This document shows positions 60,824 to 64,000 of a stretch of DNA of 64,000 nt, piece after piece. The stretch's first letter is position 1. Every line of letters begins with the position of its first letter. The notes beneath the pieces are model-generated. The model ran no database searches. It had not been told where the DNA came from and worked only from the letters and a program-made list of their open reading frames with translations. A program made the position numbers and the translations under genes. The stretch is from assembly GCF_000439375.1 (NCBI RefSeq), contig NZ_ATMI01000005.1, positions 30,733 to 94,732 on the forward strand, given 5' to 3'. Origin of the DNA: Tatumella saanichensis. GTDB taxonomy: Bacteria; Pseudomonadota; Gammaproteobacteria; Enterobacterales; Enterobacteriaceae.

Positions 60824-63800
60824 TCAGAGTTCATGCGGCGGCGGTGACAGCACTTCGCGGTTACCATTATGCCCAGGTTCTGAGACGATCCCCTGAGCTT
60901 CCATCTGCTCGATGATCCGCGCGGCTCGGTTATAACCGATACGGAACTGACGCTGTACCCCAGATATCGAGGCGCGACGTTTTTCCACCACAAAACCGAC
61001 AGCCTGATCAAATAACGGATCCAGTTCTTCCCCGTTACCTTCCGCACCGCCAGCACCGCCTTCGTTATCATCGCCAGCGGTAATGCTATCGATATACTGC
61101 GGTCGACCACGCGCTTTCCAGTCCTGTACCACAGCGTGAACTTCCTGATCTCGAACAAAGGCCCCATGCACACGTATCGGCATTGAAGAGTTTGGCGGCA
61201 CATACAACATATCTCCCATTCCCAGCAGAGATTCCGCGCCGCCTTGGTCAAGGATGGTACGGGAGTCAATCTTACTGGAGACCGTAAACGCAATACGGGT
61301 TGGGATATTAGCTTTAATTAGACCGGTAATGACATCCACTGACGGACGCTGTGTTGCCAGTACTAGGTGGATACCTGCTGCACGGGCCTTCTGCGCCAAT
61401 CGAGCAATCAACTCTTCAACTTTCTTACCCACTGCCATCATTAGGTCAGCGAACTCATCCACCAACACAACGATATATGGCAGTTTTTCCAGCACTGGCG
61501 GCGTGGTATCCATGCTGTCACCCGGTTTCCAGAAAGGATCGGGAATTGGACGGCCCATGGCTTCGGCCTGCTCAATTTTTTCATTATAGCCAGCCAGGTT
61601 ACGTACCCCCAGCGCGGACATCAGCTTATAACGACGTTCCATCTCACCGACACTCCAGCGCAGCGCATTGGCCGCATCTTTCATATCCGTGACCACCTCG
61701 GTCAGCAAATGAGGGATCCCTTCATACACCGACAGTTCCAGCATTTTCGGGTCGATCATAATGAAACGAACTTCATCAGGGGTCGCCTTGTACAGCATAC
61801 TGATGATCATTGCATTGACGCCGACAGACTTACCGGAACCGGTAGTACCCGCCACCAGCAAGTGCGGCATTTTTGCTAAGTCCGCAACCACAGGCTGACC
61901 AGCAATGTCTTTACCTAACACAATCGCCAGCGGTGACGGGTTGTCACGGAATTTTGCGCAATCCAGCACTTCTCGCAGATACACGGTTTGACGGTGCTTG
62001 TTCGGTAATTCTAGACCCACATAGGGTTTACCCGGAATGACTTCAACAATACGCACCGCTACCGCCGACAAAGAACGCGCCAGGTCACGAGAAAGGTTGG
62101 AAATCCTCGCGGCTTTGACACCCGGTGCCAGATCAAGCTCAAAACGGGTGATGACTGGGCCAGGAGAGATACCCACAACCTCAGCTTTGACACGGAAATC
62201 ATTCAGTCGCGCCTCCACCAGTTGACCGGTCTGCTCGAGGGCAAACATATCTACCGGCTCTTCTTCCACAGGGGGAGGGGTCAACAGATCCATGGTCGGT
62301 AACGGTGTGCTCGGTTTTTCAAGCGGTTGCTCATGGCGCACTAAGAACGGATGGAAAAGGCTTTGCTGAGGATCCGCAGCCGCTACTGTTTCAGTCGCGG
62401 CTGGACGGGCAGTCTGTTCAGTTGCCGGTGCAGACGTGGTTGCCTGCGGACGGACAGCATAATCCGCTGGCTGAGCAGCACTCTGTGAGCTCGATTGTTC
62501 TGCCGCGTAACCAGCGACGTCAGGATGTTCCTGATGTGCTTGCCACGCTGGTGCTGAAGCTTCAGTCGCCGTAGCATTGACACTGATCGGTGACTGCGGT
62601 GCGTTAAAACTCGGCGACTGTGGAGCTGAAACCGGAGCCTCAGGGACGAAGTCAAAGACCGGAGGATCAGCGACCGGTGCAGGCTGTTCAGTGGTTACCG
62701 ACGCCGGTGCCACAGGATCTGGGGTCACAGTGACGCTCTGGTAGCGCTGCTGTTGCTGCTCGGCAAACTGACGGGCCAAGGCAGCCTGCTGATCCTCATC
62801 CTCTTCTTCTGCAGAAATCGTCTGGTGATGGTCGCCGTAGCGGGCTTTCTGCTGTTCAGCAAAGGCCTGGCGCAGATGGCGCTGATCGAAACCGTCATCT
62901 TCCTGCGATGTCACCGCGCTGAAGTCATCAACGTCCTCACTAACTGCTTCAGTCTGACGCTGCTGCTCTTCACGGGCTTTCTCCTCCGCTAAGCGCTGCG
63001 AAGGGAGTTTAATGCCGTAAGAGGCCATTTCACGGCGGGTCGGCAAACGCACCGGATTAGGTCGTGGTAATTCTGGGCCACCAACGCCTTGCTTAACCTG
63101 AGGGCTAGGATGACGCCCAGCCGATTCGAAGCTCGTAGAGGCATTCTGTAATTTGCCCATACTGGCGGCTACGGCAAAGGGGGATTGTCCCGCGGGTTTT
63201 GACGCCGGTGTAGTTTGCATCTGTGGCTGTGACTGAGCCGCTGCAGAAGCAGGCTGCAACCCGCTAGGTACAGTCTGTGGGCGTGCCGCAGCAGAGATGT
63301 TGTCCACCTCAGGGCGAGGGGTTGAAGTCTGCGGCTGCGACGGAGTCGTTGCTGCGGGGCTAGAAGTCTCTACGTACCGGCGAGCTGCTGGCTCTGTTGC
63401 AGCCGGCGCTGAAGCATATTGCGGTTGAGTTGCTATCGGACGCTGAGCCGGTTCGGACGTTTGTGGCGGAACCGGTTGATTACTCGGCACTTCAAAGTGG
63501 TAAACAGGCGGCTCTACCGGGTTGACTGTCTCCGCAGAACGCGGCACAGGTGTGGACACCGCTGGCGTGCTGATCCCCGGTGCGGCATAGGCTTCAGGTA
63601 CCGTATAGGCAGACTGCGCCACCGGCGATGTTGTGAAATCTGAAGCCGCTACGCTGGCAGCGGGTACTGCCGTAATCGGAGCCGAATGCACCGCATCGGT
63701 AGGTCTCGGCGCCAGCAGCGGATCACTCTCGTCCACGGCAGTAAAAGTGCTACGACTGAACAGCGGATCAGCAGCCTCATTGGCATCAGCTGGCATGCTG

Positions 63801-64000
63801 AACAGCGGATCTTGATCCTCTGAGGTAGGTTTTCTACGGCTGAGTAAGCGACGACGACCTTTAGGTGTAGATAACAGTGGATCTTCATGGTCTGCCGAGG
63901 AACTCGCTGAAGCTAACTCATCATCAGCGTTGTCATCATGCCAGTGCTCATCATGGCGGGAAAGGGTGCTGGCGAACGTCAGCACACTCATCACTACCCC
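60824..64000 (-). CDS. ftsK: DNA translocase FtsK (5' end outside window)
   Basis: The frame is open to the right edge, giving 1059 visible residues; the N-terminal membrane domain lies beyond. The visible order is a long acidic and then Pro/Gln/Ala-rich linker (about 560 residues), then the RecA-like motor with Walker [17 protein letters not shown] and Walker [14 protein letters not shown], and the C-terminal winged-helix gamma domain ([20 protein letters not shown]) that reads KOPS and touches XerD. FtsK pumps chromosome ends through the closing septum. The linker carries repeats DPLLS/DPLFS and AFAEQQ/QFAEQQ. It would be preceded by lrp in related genomes. Confidence 0.97.
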   Translation of the reverse strand, partial: GVVMSVLTFASTLSRHDEHWHDDNADDELASASSSADHEDPLLSTPKGRRRLLSRRKPTSEDQDPLFSMPADANEAADPLFSRSTFTAVDESDPLLAPRPTDAVHSAPITAVPAASVAASDFTTSPVAQSAYTVPEAYAAPGISTPAVSTPVPRSAETVNPVEPPVYHFEVPSNQPVPPQTSEPAQRPIATQPQYASAPAATEPAARRYVETSSPAATTPSQPQTSTPRPEVDNISAAARPQTVPSGLQPASAAAQSQPQMQTTPASKPAGQSPFAVAASMGKLQNASTSFESAGRHPSPQVKQGVGGPELPRPNPVRLPTRREMASYGIKLPSQRLAEEKAREEQQRQTEAVSEDVDDFSAVTSQEDDGFDQRHLRQAFAEQQKARYGDHHQTISAEEEDEDQQAALARQFAEQQQQRYQSVTVTPDPVAPASVTTEQPAPVADPPVFDFVPEAPVSAPQSPSFNAPQSPISVNATATEASAPAWQAHQEHPDVAGYAAEQSSSQSAAQPADYAVRPQATTSAPATEQTARPAATETVAAADPQQSLFHPFLVRHEQPLEKPSTPLPTMDLLTPPPVEEEPVDMFALEQTGQLVEARLNDFRVKAEVVGISPGPVITRFELDLAPGVKAARISNLSRDLARSLSAVAVRIVEVIPGKPYVGLELPNKHRQTVYLREVLDCAKFRDNPSPLAIVLGKDIAGQPVVADLAKMPHLLVAGTTGSGKSVGVNAMIISMLYKATPDEVRFIMIDPKMLELSVYEGIPHLLTEVVTDMKDAANALRWSVGEMERRYKLMSALGVRNLAGYNEKIEQAEAMGRPIPDPFWKPGDSMDTTPPVLEKLPYIVVLVDEFADLMMAVGKKVEELIARLAQKARAAGIHLVLATQRPSVDVITGLIKANIPTRIAFTVSSKIDSRTILDQGGAESLLGMGDMLYVPPNSSMPIRVHGAFVRDQEVHAVVQDWKARGRPQYIDSITAGDDNEGGAGGAEGNGEELDPLFDQAVGFVVEKRRASISGVQRQFRIGYNRAARIIEQMEAQGIVSEPGHNGNREVLSPPPHEL

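Overview
This window is core chromosome of a gammaproteobacterium of the order Enterobacterales. Nearly every gene is recognisable by sequence and by order from the 21-22 minute region of Escherichia coli: ompA-matP-lonH-fabA-rmf-pqiCBA-uup-rlmKL-ycbX-zapC-pyrD-pepN-pncB-asnS-ompF-aspC-gloC-ycbK-ldtD-mukBEF-cmoM-elyC-ycbJ-kdsB-ycaR-lpxK-msbA-comEC-ihfB-rpsA-cmk-aroA-serC-ycaO-focA-pflB-pflA-ycaD-serS-rarA-lolA-ftsK. Several E. coli genes of this stretch (ssu, the elf/ycb fimbrial cluster, ycaQ, ycaL, ycaP, dms) are missing. Together with the protein divergence this suggests a genus outside the Escherichia/Salmonella group, such as a Yersiniaceae-, Pectobacteriaceae- or Hafniaceae-type organism. 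I cannot fix the genus from sequence alone.

Layout. 1-4.2 kb holds the end of ompA, the Ter-macrodomain protein MatP, the Lon-like LonH, FabA and the small hibernation factor Rmf. 4.2-11.8 kb is a leftward rlmKL-uup-pqiABC run (ribosome modification, ABC-F protein, envelope lipid transport). 11.8-24.6 kb carries ycbX, zapC, pyrD, pepN, pncB, asnS, the ompF porin, aspC, gloC and ycbK. 24.7-34 kb has LdtD and the condensin operon cmoM-mukF-mukE-mukB. 34-42 kb is an envelope block: elyC, ycbJ, kdsB, ycaR, lpxK, msbA, comEC. 42-50 kb has ihfB, rpsA, cmk, aroA, serC and ycaO. 49.8-54 kb is the anaerobic formate module focA-pflB-pflA, followed by ycaD. 57.3-64 kb is serS, rarA, lolA and most of ftsK, which runs off the right end.

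The only clearly accessory stretch is about 55.4-57.3 kb. It contains an orphan CsuE-like (spore coat U domain) pilus-tip gene, the last ~75 codons of a chaperone-usher outer-membrane usher, and a truncated IS4-family element. The element keeps one terminal repeat and a terminator-like hairpin, but its transposase is broken by five TAA codons and a frameshift. This looks like the wreck of an archaic chaperone-usher pilus operon. I found no complete undescribed system.

Regulation legible in the sequence includes adjacent FadR and FabR operators at fabA, a NadR box at pncB, three OmpR-like boxes and a conserved leader at ompF, an FNR box at focA, a serC-aroA intercistronic terminator, and many intrinsic terminators. 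No tRNA, rRNA or CRISPR array was seen.
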